Source of the DNA: Sphingomonas oleivorans
GTDB taxonomy: Bacteria > Pseudomonadota > Alphaproteobacteria > Sphingomonadales > Sphingomonadaceae
DNA: 64,000 nucleotides
Direction of reading: 5' to 3'
Assembly: GCF_003050615.1 (NCBI RefSeq)
Contig: NZ_NWBU01000004.1
Coordinates: forward strand, 62,001-126,000
The position numbers were made by a program, and so were the translations under genes. Below the pieces are notes generated by a model. It had not been told where the DNA came from. It was given only the letters and a program-made list of their open reading frames with translations, and ran no database searches. This document shows, one piece after another, positions 48,377-56,889 of the stretch; within the stretch, counting starts at the first letter, position 1, and each line of letters begins with the position of its first letter.

Positions 48377-49402
48377 ATGACGAACATGATGAAGCGGTGG
48401 CAGATCAGCGCGGCCGGACGCCAGACGCTGGAGCTTGCCGACGTTCCGGTGCCGGTCGCGGGCCCGGGCGAAGTGCTGGTCCGCGTGAAGGCCGTGTCGC
48501 TCAACTATCGCGACCGGCTGTTCCTCGAAAATCAAGGCTATGCCCAATTTGCCCTGCCGTTCACGCCCGCATCGGACCTGGCCGGCGAAGTCCAAGGCGT
48601 CGGGCCCGGCGTCACGCGCTTCAAGGCCGGCGACCGGGTGATCAACAATTTTACCGCCGGCTGGATCGACGGGCCGCCGCCCCGCGTCAACGGGGTCAAT
48701 CAGAGCTTCGGCGGCCCCCTGCCCGGCGTTCTGGCCGAATATGTCGCCCTGCCCGCCGAATGGCTCGTCGCGGCGCCGGCCACGCTCGACGATGCGGAAG
48801 CGAGCACCCTGCCCTGCGCCGCGCTCACCGCATGGACAAGCCTCGTCGAGCTCGGCGGGCTGCGCCCGGGCGAGACGGTGCTGGTCCAGGGCACAGGCGG
48901 CGTCTCGCTCTTCGCGCTGCAATTCGCCGCCGCGATGGGCGCCGAGGTGATCGTCACGTCGAGCGGCGAGGAGAAGCTGGAACGCGCCAAGGCGCTCGGC
49001 GCGACACATGGCATCAACCGCGAAACCACGCCCGACTGGGCCGAAGCCGTCCTTGGAATCACAAGCGGGCGCGGCGCGGATCATATTCTGGAAATGGTCG
49101 GCGGTACCAATCTCGGCAGGTCGATGGCAGCGATCGCTCCATCCGGCCGCATCTCGCTGATCGGCGTGATCGGCGGCTTCGAATCGAGCCTGCCTTCCTT
49201 TCCGGCCTTCCAGGCGCAGGCGACGGTCCAGGCCATTTTCGTCGGCAACCGCCGCGGGCTGGAGAATATGGTCCGGGCAGTCGACCGGATCGGCCTCAAG
49301 CCGGTGATCGACACGCAATTCGCCTTCGCCGATCTCCCCGACGGACTCGATCGTCTCGAGCGGGGACCGTTCGGCAAGATCGTCATCCGCGTTTCGAAAT
49401 GA
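48377..49402 (+). CDS. MDR-family oxidoreductase (zinc-type alcohol dehydrogenase/quinone reductase-like)
   Basis: A 341-residue medium-chain dehydrogenase/reductase. The N-terminal catalytic domain (NYRDRLFLENQGYAQFALPF, VGPGVTRFKAGDRV) lacks the catalytic-zinc Cys, so it is of the quinone-reductase-like class. GETVLVQGTGGVSLFALQFAAAMGAEV near residue 170 is the NAD(P)H Rossmann motif. The ATG at 48377 has GGAG seven bases upstream. It is divergent from a LysR gene and probably induced by an electrophile or quinone. The real substrate is unknown. Confidence 0.88.
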   Translation: MTNMMKRWQISAAGRQTLELADVPVPVAGPGEVLVRVKAVSLNYRDRLFLENQGYAQFALPFTPASDLAGEVQGVGPGVTRFKAGDRVINNFTAGWIDGPPPRVNGVNQSFGGPLPGVLAEYVALPAEWLVAAPATLDDAEASTLPCAALTAWTSLVELGGLRPGETVLVQGTGGVSLFALQFAAAMGAEVIVTSSGEEKLERAKALGATHGINRETTPDWAEAVLGITSGRGADHILEMVGGTNLGRSMAAIAPSGRISLIGVIGGFESSLPSFPAFQAQATVQAIFVGNRRGLENMVRAVDRIGLKPVIDTQFAFADLPDGLDRLERGPFGKIVIRVSK

Positions 49403-49509
49403 GGACGGACATTCCCGTCATGCTCGTCTAGCAGCGGGACGGCTCCCGGGAGCCATCTCCGCAACTCCATCCCCGACCGCGCCATCGTCGCAAAGGCCAT
49501 CGCGGATGA

Positions 49510-49543
49510 GAGGGCGGCCGCGCATGATTTCGCGAGCCGCCCT
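49510..49543 (-). terminator. Hairpin after the TonB-receptor gene
   Basis: AGGGCGGC (49510-49517) pairs with GCCGCCCT (49536-49543), with a further inner CGCG pair. On the minus strand it follows the receptor stop at 49562 by 18 bases. A 14-bp perfect palindrome GGCTCCCGGGAGCC lies nearby at 49441-49454. Confidence 0.5.
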
Positions 49544-49561
49544 GCAATGTGGAAGCGCGAA

Positions 49562-51931
49562 TTAGAATTTCCGCGTGATTTCCAGTCCAAATTCTATGGG
49601 TCGACCGGGAATATAGCTGTCGATGCCCATGGAGCCGCCCCTATTCCTGCTCAGTTCGACTTTCTTATCGAGCAGGTTGGTGCCGAAGATACCGATCGAC
49701 CAGGGGCTATCTTCGCCAGGCTGGAAGTCCAGCCGCCCGCCGAGCAGGCCATAACCAGGCGTATAGCAGCTCCCGATCGGGTTGCAGGCGGGCTTCCGGC
49801 CGACCGCGCGCCAGTTCAGGCTGGCGGTCAGGGTCGAATCGGACGGCAGGTAGAAAGTATAATTGCCCGAAACGCTGTAAGTATATTTGGGCGCGGTGTT
49901 GACCGGCGTGTTGAGCGTAAAGGAGACGCCCGGTCGGATGCTGTCATAAGCCTGGTCGAGATAGGAGCCGTTGGCCCGAAGGACAAGCTCCGGCACGGGC
50001 TGCACCACCAGCTCGCCCTCGAATCCCTGCTCATGTGCCGTAGCGCCCGTCTGCACCTGTCGCGTATCGACGCCGTTGATGTTGATCAGCACCGTGGTCT
50101 GGATATCGGCATAGTCCTGATAAAAGGCCGCGACATTGACGCGAAGACGGCGATCGAACCATTCGCTCTTCAAGCCGGCCTCGTAGGATGTGACCTTTTC
50201 GGGATCATAGGAGACGAGGATCCCGCCCAGATTGGAGCCGAGCTGCTGGTTGAAACCGCCCGCATTATAGCCGCGCGTCACGCTGACATAGGTGAACAGA
50301 TCGGGAGTCCAGGCATAGGATAATTGGGCGCGCGGATCGAAGCTTTCCCAACTGTCCTTGCCACTTCCTACAAAGTGACCACCACAAGCCGCCGCCCCGG
50401 CCTGGAAAGCGGCGACGAAGCTTCTGCATTGCGGCGTGGTGTAGATGGTTTGCAGGAAGACGTCGCTGGACGCCTTCTTGCGATCATAGCTGTACCGGCC
50501 GCCCAGCGTCAGTTCGAGCGCGTCGGTGAACTTGAACGAGGCCTGGGCGTAGGCAGCCCAACTCTCGAACTTGTTATCGGCATCATAGGTGTAGCCGATG
50601 GGGTCGATCCAGTCGGGGCCGGTATCCTGCACGAACCCCGTCTTCTGATGATAATAGAAAAGGCCGAGAACATAGTTCATCCGCCCATCGATCGCCTTGC
50701 CGTTGAGGTTGACCTCTTGCGTGAACTGGTCCGTCGAGGTGTCGTCCAACTCCGCATAGATGTCATTGGGTGCGTTTATCGTCGGATTGTACCAGGATGA
50801 ATCGGAATGACGATAGGCCGTTATCGATTTCAATGAAATATTGTCGTTAAAATCATAGTTCATCCGCAGATTGACCGTCGCGACCTCGGTATCGTTGAAC
50901 GACTCCCTATGCCCTCCCCTTGTCCGTCCGGTACCATTTGAATCGCCGCCTTTCGCGATATCGGTAATGGCTGAACTGGTGGGGATGCTCAGCGTCGCTC
51001 CGCCATAGACGGCATAATCCTTGTTCAGGATAGGATAGGCGGTACACAAGGGGATCGAATGCAGCGCATTATAGTTGCGCATATAGGCCGCCGTCGGGCG
51101 GCAGCCTGTCACGATCGATGTCGATCCATCCGTATTCGACTGGTTATATTCGCCGAGAAGATCGATCGTCAGCTTGCTGTCCGGCAGCGCGCGTATCTGA
51201 AAGCGCGCCGACTTGTCGTTGACATTGTTGCTCTCCCCCTCGTCCAGCACATGCTTGATATAGCCATCGGCATTCTGGGTCCGGAAGCTGAAGCGCGTGA
51301 GCAACGCATCGCTCACGGGAATGTTGATCGCGCCTTCGGCGTCCAGACGCTTGTAGCTGCCGACACGGCCCAGCAGATAGCCGCCGGTATCCGCAGTGGG
51401 GCGGCGGGTGGACAGCAGCACGGCGCCAGCTGTCGTATTCTTGCCGAACAAGGTTCCCTGCGGCCCCTTCAGCACCTGAAGGGAATCCACGTCATAGAAA
51501 TAGAGCTGATTGCCTTCCTGGCGCGCGACATACATTTCATCGACATAAAAGCCGGCCTTGGTGTCGACATTCACTTGGGAGTTGGTCTGGCCGATGCCGC
51601 GGATCGTGAAGCTCGCCCCGCCCGTCGCCAGAGGAAGAACCTCGAGGTTGGACACCGCCCCGCGAAGATCCTGGAAGTTTCGGATATTCTGCTCCGCCGC
51701 TTCTTCGCCCGAAATCGCCGTTACCGAGACCGGCGTGTCCTGCAGATTTTCCGCACGCCTGCGCGCGGTGACGACCACCTCGCCAAGGGCTCCTGCGGCT
51801 TCGGGCGTGGTGGCTTCCTGGGCATGGGCCACGCCCGCGCCACCGAGCGGCGTCATCACCGTAGAAAGGAGCATCGCCTTGATGAAATGATTGCGGGCAA
51901 TGCTTGTAAGCGCTTCACCTGGACCTGACAT
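49562..51931 (-). CDS. TonB-dependent outer-membrane receptor (OAR-like)
   Basis: A 789-residue TonB-dependent receptor. A signal peptide ends near AGVAHAQE. LGEVVVTARRR is the TonB box, and VLPLATGGASFTIRGIGQ begins the plug, followed by QVLKGPQGTLFGKNTTAGAV. The rest is the 22-strand barrel, ending ...FGLEITRKF with a C-terminal Phe as for outer-membrane proteins. No FecA-type STN domain is present. Sphingomonads have many of these receptors for aromatic, siderophore or sugar solutes. Its neighbour gmaS is on the same strand 425 bases upstream, so a link to amine uptake is possible but unproven. Confidence 0.9.
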   Translation of the reverse strand: MSGPGEALTSIARNHFIKAMLLSTVMTPLGGAGVAHAQEATTPEAAGALGEVVVTARRRAENLQDTPVSVTAISGEEAAEQNIRNFQDLRGAVSNLEVLPLATGGASFTIRGIGQTNSQVNVDTKAGFYVDEMYVARQEGNQLYFYDVDSLQVLKGPQGTLFGKNTTAGAVLLSTRRPTADTGGYLLGRVGSYKRLDAEGAINIPVSDALLTRFSFRTQNADGYIKHVLDEGESNNVNDKSARFQIRALPDSKLTIDLLGEYNQSNTDGSTSIVTGCRPTAAYMRNYNALHSIPLCTAYPILNKDYAVYGGATLSIPTSSAITDIAKGGDSNGTGRTRGGHRESFNDTEVATVNLRMNYDFNDNISLKSITAYRHSDSSWYNPTINAPNDIYAELDDTSTDQFTQEVNLNGKAIDGRMNYVLGLFYYHQKTGFVQDTGPDWIDPIGYTYDADNKFESWAAYAQASFKFTDALELTLGGRYSYDRKKASSDVFLQTIYTTPQCRSFVAAFQAGAAACGGHFVGSGKDSWESFDPRAQLSYAWTPDLFTYVSVTRGYNAGGFNQQLGSNLGGILVSYDPEKVTSYEAGLKSEWFDRRLRVNVAAFYQDYADIQTTVLININGVDTRQVQTGATAHEQGFEGELVVQPVPELVLRANGSYLDQAYDSIRPGVSFTLNTPVNTAPKYTYSVSGNYTFYLPSDSTLTASLNWRAVGRKPACNPIGSCYTPGYGLLGGRLDFQPGEDSPWSIGIFGTNLLDKKVELSRNRGGSMGIDSYIPGRPIEFGLEITRKF

Positions 51932-52356
51932 AAGGATACCCCCCTTCCTTGATTGCGGTTCAGCCGACCAGTCGCGACAAGTCGCCGGCGGGTTGAGATG
52001 TCGGACTCACAAGCTTGCGCGCGCCGCCGCCCTGCGGGCTTGCCGATAGCTCACCGGGATCGTGGTCGCCGCGGCGCCATGGGCGTCGCGCTGGCAAGCG
52101 CGAAGCTACACGCCTTCAGGAATCTCTCGCTCTCCGAAGGACATCCGAGTGCCGGAGGAGATTGCCTATGCCGATCAATGGCAATCCCCCGCCCCTCGAA
52201 TGTGCCCCTCCCATTCTCGTTCTGCGCGCGATTATGATTGCGGGGCCATTCTTAATGAGAATTCAATTTGCTTACAAGGAATATATTCTTTTTAAGAAAT
52301 TAAATTGACACATCGACCGCGGAAGGGAGTGAACCCGCTCCGGCCAGCACCGGCGA
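51932..52356. other. Intergenic region between gmaS and the TonB receptor (425 bp)
   Basis: No gene is supported. Bases 52236-52310 are strongly AT-rich and hold ATTCT-N5-AGAAT (52248-52262) and TTCTTTTTAAGAA (52286-52298). They sit 300-370 bases upstream of the receptor gene on its own strand and may be part of a control region, for example Fur-like or like the mgs/amt repeat. A TTGACA on the plus strand at 52305-52310 has no -10 partner. Confidence 0.45.
52286..52298. promoter_or_regulatory. Weak third copy of the TTCYT-N-T-N-AGGAA-like repeat
   Basis: TTCTTTTTAAGAA matches the sites at 56749 and 62054 in 10 of 13 positions each. It is in an AT-rich tract where chance matches are more likely. 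Confidence 0.3.
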
Positions 52357-53655
52357 TCAGCAATCCAGCGTCGTGGTGCGTTCCCATGTGGTCAGATGCG
52401 CGGTGAAGCTGTTCCATTCCTGTTTCTTCAGCTTGAGATAGCTGGGAATGAAGGCCCCCAGTGCCTCGTTCAGCACGTCGGACGCCTCGAGCGCGCGCAG
52501 GGCATCGAGAAGATTGAGCGGAAGCGTGGCGACATCCTTCACGCTATGCCCGTCGGTATACATATTTATATCGAGGCGCCGGCCCGGATCGCGCCCATTC
52601 TCCATGCCGTCCAGCCCGGCCGCGAGGATCGCCGCTTGCAACAGATAGGGGTTCGCCGCGCCATCGGCGAGGCGCAGCTCCAGCCGGTCGCCCTCGGGAA
52701 TGCGGATCATGTGTGTCCGGTTGTTGCCGGTATAGCTGATCGAATTGGGGGACCAGGTAGCACCCGAAATGGTGCGCGGCGCATTCAGCCGCTTGTAGGA
52801 ATTGACCGTGGGATTGAGCAGCGCGGCCAATGCCGGAGCCGAATGGAGCAGGCCGGCAATGAATTGATAGCCCATTGCCGATAGGCCCAGCTCGCCCTTC
52901 TCGTCACAAAAGACATTGGCGCCATCGCGCCACAGCGAAATATGGGCATGGCAGCCATTGCCGGTGAGGCCGGAAAAGGGCTTGGGCATGAATGTCGCGC
53001 GCAGGCCATGTTTCTCGGCGATCGACTTGGCCATATATTTGAAAAAGGCGTGACGATCGGCGGTGACGAGCGCCGTGTCATAATTCCAGTTCATCTCGAA
53101 CTGGCCGTTCGCATCCTCATGGTCGTTCTGATAAGGTTGCCAGCCGAGATCCTGCATCGCGTTGCAGATCTCGGTGATCACATCATATCTGCGCATGAGC
53201 GCGAGCTGATCGTAACAGGGCTTTTCATGGCAGTCGGCGGTGTCGGCGATCGCCTGCCCATCCGGCGTGATCAGGAAGAATTCGCATTCGACGCCGGTCT
53301 TCATCTCCAGCCCCTGCGCTGCCGCGCGCTCGACCATGCGCTTGAGCAGGTTGCGCGGCGCCTGTTCGAGCGGCTTGCCGTCCATCCACAGATCGGCGGC
53401 GAGCCAGCCCACTTCGGGCTTCCAGGGAAGCTGGATCAGGCTGTCGGGATCGGGAATGGCAAACAGGTCGGGATCGGCCGGGCTCATGTCGAGCCAGGTG
53501 GCGAAGCCGGCGAAGCCCGCGCCGTTGCGCGCCATCCCGCCGATCGCCGATGCGGGAACCAGCTTGGCGCGCTGGGCGCCGAACAGATCGGTGTAGGAGA
53601 TCAGAAAATATTTGATCGCCCGTTCCTTCGCGATCACTTCCAGATCGATAGCCAT
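52357..53655 (-). CDS. gmaS: Gamma-glutamylmethylamide synthetase (glutamine-synthetase family, GmaS)
   Basis: A 432-residue enzyme of the glutamine synthetase superfamily, type GlnT/GmaS. It is predicted to join methylamine to glutamate with ATP to give gamma-glutamylmethylamide. TGVECEFFLIT, NGQFEMNW, GNGCHAHISLW and RLELRLADGAANPYL are the metal, ATP and glutamate motifs; there is no adenylylation site like that of GlnA. SD AGGGAAG precedes the ATG. The gene follows mgsC after 93 bases. Glutamine synthetase-like or other gamma-glutamyl ligase activity cannot be excluded, but the neighbours support GmaS. Confidence 0.88.
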   Translation of the reverse strand: MAIDLEVIAKERAIKYFLISYTDLFGAQRAKLVPASAIGGMARNGAGFAGFATWLDMSPADPDLFAIPDPDSLIQLPWKPEVGWLAADLWMDGKPLEQAPRNLLKRMVERAAAQGLEMKTGVECEFFLITPDGQAIADTADCHEKPCYDQLALMRRYDVITEICNAMQDLGWQPYQNDHEDANGQFEMNWNYDTALVTADRHAFFKYMAKSIAEKHGLRATFMPKPFSGLTGNGCHAHISLWRDGANVFCDEKGELGLSAMGYQFIAGLLHSAPALAALLNPTVNSYKRLNAPRTISGATWSPNSISYTGNNRTHMIRIPEGDRLELRLADGAANPYLLQAAILAAGLDGMENGRDPGRRLDINMYTDGHSVKDVATLPLNLLDALRALEASDVLNEALGAFIPSYLKLKKQEWNSFTAHLTTWERTTTLDC

Positions 53656-53748
53656 ATGCCGTCTTCCCTGTCCCCCGGCAGGCCGGGCGACGTGCCCGGT
53701 TACCGCCCCCTCATCATGTCATGTTGATCCGTCGCTAAGCGCTTCCCC

Positions 53749-55080
53749 TCAGAAGCGGTCCGCACCCGGTATCCAGCTCGTGCCGGCCAGCGGCACGCGC
53801 GCCATCGCCGCCGCCTCGATGGTCAGCGCGACGAGATCCTCGGGCTCCAGATTATGCAGATGGCTCTTGCCGCAGGCGCGCGCGATGGTCTGCGCCTCCA
53901 GCGTCAGCACCGACAGATAATTGGCCAGCCGCCGCGATGCCGCGATCGGATCGAGCCGGGCCGCGAGCACGGGATCCTGGGTGGTGATGCCCGCCGGATC
54001 GCGGCCGTCCTGCCAGTCGTCATAGGCACCCGCGGTGGTGCCGAGCTTCTGATATTCCTCTTCCAGCGCGGGATCATTGTCGCCAAGTGCGACGAGTGCC
54101 GCGGTGCCGATCGCCACCGCATCCGCGCCCAGCGCCAGCGCCTTGGCCACGTCCGCGCCGCTGCGGATACCGCCGGAAACGATCAGCTGCACCTTGCGAT
54201 GCATGTCGAGATCCTGCAGCGCCTGCACCGCCGGGCGGATCGCGGCGAGGATCGGAATGCCGACATGTTCGATGAACACGTCCTGCGTCGCCGCCGTGCC
54301 GCCCTGCATGCCATCCAGCACGACCACATCGGCGCCGGATTTCACCGCCAGCGCCACGTCATAATAAGGCCGCGTCGCGCCCACCTTCACGTAGATGGGC
54401 TTCTCATAATCGGTGATCTCGCGCAGCTCCTGGATCTTGATCTCCAGATCATCCGGGCCGGTCCAGTCCGGATGACGGCAGGCGGAGCGCTGATCGATCC
54501 CCTTGGGCAGGGTGCGCATCGCCGCGACGCGATCGGAAATCTTCTGGCCCAGCAGCATGCCGCCGCCGCCCGGCTTCGCGCCCTGGCCGATCACCACCTC
54601 GATCGCGTCGGCCTTCAGCAGGTCCGCCGGGTTCATGCCGTAGCGCGAGGGCAGATATTGATAGACCAAGGTCTGCGAATGGCCGCGTTCTTCCGCGGTC
54701 ATGCCGCCGTCGCCGGTGGTGGTGGAAGTGCCGGCGATGCTGGCACCGCGACCCAGCGCCTCCTTGGCCTGCGCCGAGAGCGACCCGAAGCTCATCCCCG
54801 CGATCGTCACGGGGATCTTCAAATGGATCGGCTTCTTCGCGAAGCGCGTGCCGAGCCACACATCGGTGGCGCATTTCTCGCGATAGCCTTCCAGCGGATA
54901 GCGCGAGATGGAGGCGCCCAGGAACAAGAGATCATCGAAGTGCGGCAGGGCGCGCTTGGCCCCCGCGCCGCGTATGTCATAGATGCCGGTCGCCGCCGCG
55001 CGGCGGATTTCCGACAATGTGTGGGGATCGAAAGTGGCGGAATGCCGCGGCATGGTGCGCGGGATATTGGTCAGGTCCAT
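53749..55080 (-). CDS. mgsC: N-methylglutamate synthase subunit C (FMN glutamate-synthase domain)
   Basis: A 443-residue FMN-binding domain protein of the glutamate synthase class. FGSLSAQAKEALGRGASIAG, TTTGDGGMTAEERGH (FMN site) and QGAKPGGGGMLLGQKIS are GltB-type motifs, and the barrel ends with KVGATRPYYDVALAVKSGADVVVLDGMQGGT and VSGGIRSGADVAKALALGADAVAIG (each separated by short turns). The trio with a GXGXG protein and a type II glutaminase is the arrangement of MgsABC, which moves methylamine from gamma-glutamylmethylamide to 2-oxoglutarate. SD GAGGGG precedes the ATG. Confidence 0.88.
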   Translation of the reverse strand: MDLTNIPRTMPRHSATFDPHTLSEIRRAAATGIYDIRGAGAKRALPHFDDLLFLGASISRYPLEGYREKCATDVWLGTRFAKKPIHLKIPVTIAGMSFGSLSAQAKEALGRGASIAGTSTTTGDGGMTAEERGHSQTLVYQYLPSRYGMNPADLLKADAIEVVIGQGAKPGGGGMLLGQKISDRVAAMRTLPKGIDQRSACRHPDWTGPDDLEIKIQELREITDYEKPIYVKVGATRPYYDVALAVKSGADVVVLDGMQGGTAATQDVFIEHVGIPILAAIRPAVQALQDLDMHRKVQLIVSGGIRSGADVAKALALGADAVAIGTAALVALGDNDPALEEEYQKLGTTAGAYDDWQDGRDPAGITTQDPVLAARLDPIAASRRLANYLSVLTLEAQTIARACGKSHLHNLEPEDLVALTIEAAAMARVPLAGTSWIPGADRF

Positions 55081-55092
55081 CGCGCTTGCCCC

Positions 55093-55782
55093 TCAATAAG
55101 CCGCAGCGTTGTCGACATGGAAATTGTAGAGCGTGCGGGCGGAGCCGTAGCGCCTGAACTCCTCGACACGGCATTCGCCGTTGAGCCCCGCCTGATCGAG
55201 CAGCGCGCGCAGCTCGGCGCGATGCTCGTCGCGCATCTCCTTCTCGATGCAATCCGCGCCGAGGCTCTTCACCGCGCCGCGAACATAGAGGCGCGCCTCA
55301 TAGATGGAATCGCCCAGCGCATCGCCCGCATCGCCGAGCACTACCAGCGCGCCCGCCTGCGCCATGAAGGCGCTCATCGGCCCCACCGATCCCTTCACGA
55401 CGATGTTGACGCCCTTCATCGATATGCCGCAGCGCGCCGAGGCATTGCCGTCGATCACCAACAGCCCGCCATGGGCGGTGGCGCCGGCGGACTGGCTGGC
55501 ATCGCCGCGCACATGCACCTTGCCGGACATCATATTCTCGCCGACGCCGACGCCGGCATTGCCCTCGACAACGACCGTCGCCTGCCGGTTCATTCCGGCG
55601 CAGTAATATCCGGCATGGCCGGCGATCTCGACGGTGATCGGCGCGTCGAGACCGACGGCGAGCGCATGCTGCCCGCCGGGATTCAACACCCGCCAATGGG
55701 TTTCGTTGGTATCCTTCTTGAGCGCGTGGAGCTCCGCGTTCAATTCGCGGCGTGTGCTCCTGTCCAGATCGACGACCTGCAT
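55093..55782 (-). CDS. mgsB: N-methylglutamate synthase subunit B (GXGXG domain)
   Basis: A 229-residue protein made of the right-handed beta-helix (GXGXG) domain found at the C-terminus of glutamate synthase. Repeats such as TVEIAGHAGYYCAGMNRQATVVVEGNAGVGVGENMMSG and the following KVHVRGDASQSAGATAHGG, separated by loops, give the pattern G-x-G/A. It starts at 55782, sharing one base with the mgsA stop. It should be the structural middle subunit of the Mgs complex. The stop is 12 bases before mgsC. Confidence 0.88.
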   Translation of the reverse strand: MQVVDLDRSTRRELNAELHALKKDTNETHWRVLNPGGQHALAVGLDAPITVEIAGHAGYYCAGMNRQATVVVEGNAGVGVGENMMSGKVHVRGDASQSAGATAHGGLLVIDGNASARCGISMKGVNIVVKGSVGPMSAFMAQAGALVVLGDAGDALGDSIYEARLYVRGAVKSLGADCIEKEMRDEHRAELRALLDQAGLNGECRVEEFRRYGSARTLYNFHVDNAAAY

Positions 55783-56669
55783 CAGTGACGCTCCCAGGCG
55801 TAGACACGCGCAGGCTCGGGTTCGAAGACGCGGGCGCGTTCCACCCCGGGAAGGCCGGCGAGCGCGCGATATTCGGAGGCGAAGGCGACATATTCGTCGG
55901 TCTCCGCCATCACCGCGGGCTTGCATGAAATCGGATCGCGAACGACCGCGAAGCCATTCTCCGTCCCGACGACGAATGTATAGAAACCGTCGAGATCGGC
56001 GAGCCCGGCCTCCAGCGCCTCGGCCAGCGTCGCGCCCCCGCGCATCTTCCAGCTCAGATAGCCGGCGGCCACCTCGCTGTCATTGTCCGTCTCGAAAGTC
56101 ATACCCTGCTTGACCAGCATGCGGCGCAAGCTGGCATGGTTGGAAAGCGAGCCATTATGCACCAGGCACTGGTCCATCCCGGTGGAGAAGGGATGCGCGC
56201 CGGCGGTCGTCACGGCGGATTCGGTGGCCATGCGGGTGTGGCCGATGCCATGGCTGCCGGCCATCGATTCCAGGCCGAAGCGCTGCGACACATCCGCCGG
56301 CAGGCCGACCTCCTTGTAAAGCTCGATCCGCCGTCCCGCGCCGTTCACCGCCACGTCGGGCCGCTCCGCGCGGAACCAGGCACGCGCCGCCGCCTCATGT
56401 TCGGCACCGAGCGTCAGCACCGCATGCGTGTCATGGATCGTCGTGGATACGTCCACGCCCAGGGCCGTGCCCAGAGCCTCGGCGACGCCACCCGCGTCGG
56501 CGCAGCGGATGGTGAACTTCACCTGCGCGGCGGCGCCATCACCATAGACCGCAAAACCGGCACTGTCGGGGCCACGATCGGTCATGACCTCAAGCATGCC
56601 GGCGAGCAAGCTGCCGAGCTTCGGCTCCAGCGTCCGGTCTTTCAAAAACAATCCCACAATGCCGCACAT
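55782..56669 (-). CDS. mgsA: N-methylglutamate synthase subunit A (class II glutamine amidotransferase-like)
   Basis: A 295-residue class II (Ntn) amidotransferase-type protein. After removal of Met the second residue Cys is the nucleophile (MCGIVGLFL). GHTRMATESAVTTAGAHPF and CLVHNGSLSNHASLRR, with NDSEVAAGYL, are the substrate pocket motifs. In MgsABC it probably takes the methylamide group from gamma-glutamylmethylamide. The frame is open to 56726, but the ATG at 56669 is needed for the Cys2. It is the first gene of a four-gene operon mgsA-mgsB-mgsC-gmaS. Confidence 0.88.
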   Translation of the reverse strand: MCGIVGLFLKDRTLEPKLGSLLAGMLEVMTDRGPDSAGFAVYGDGAAAQVKFTIRCADAGGVAEALGTALGVDVSTTIHDTHAVLTLGAEHEAAARAWFRAERPDVAVNGAGRRIELYKEVGLPADVSQRFGLESMAGSHGIGHTRMATESAVTTAGAHPFSTGMDQCLVHNGSLSNHASLRRMLVKQGMTFETDNDSEVAAGYLSWKMRGGATLAEALEAGLADLDGFYTFVVGTENGFAVVRDPISCKPAVMAETDEYVAFASEYRALAGLPGVERARVFEPEPARVYAWERH

Positions 56670-56748
56670 AGCGTCCACGCTCCTCGTGAATTGCTGCACG
56701 AGGCTTAGAATGACGTTCCGCAGCATGTCAACTCTTGAGAATTGATAT

Positions 56749-56761
56749 TTCTTCTAAGGAA
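56749..56761. promoter_or_regulatory. Near-palindromic site in the mgsA/tmm divergent promoter
   Basis: TTCTTCTAAGGAA is within a 17-bp imperfect palindrome (56747-56763, ATTTC...GAAAT). It is 80 bases upstream of mgsA and 129 bases upstream of tmm. It matches the amt site TTCCTGTTAGGAA in 10 of 13 bases. This may be an operator shared by the methylamine genes. Confidence 0.45.
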
Positions 56762-56836
56762 ATTACTCAAAGGGCAGGAAACGGCGGATTTCCGGGATTC
56801 TTCCGCTTTCGGCTCCATTGGGCATGGCGACGCATA

Positions 56837-56865
56837 TTGACAAACTTTTTTACTGACACGAAACT
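56837..56865 (+). promoter_or_regulatory. Possible tmm promoter (TTGACA -35)
   Basis: TTGACA at 56837-56842 lies upstream of tmm. The hexamer 17 bases further (GAAACT, 56860-56865) is a poor -10, so only the -35 is convincing. The ATG of tmm follows at 56890 with GGGAGG before it. Confidence 0.35.
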
Positions 56866-56889
56866 CGACCGCAAGATTCGGGAGGGTAC

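Noticed and set aside
52305-52310. TTGACA on the plus strand in the gap after gmaS
   Set aside because: No -10 match follows and no plus-strand gene begins there.
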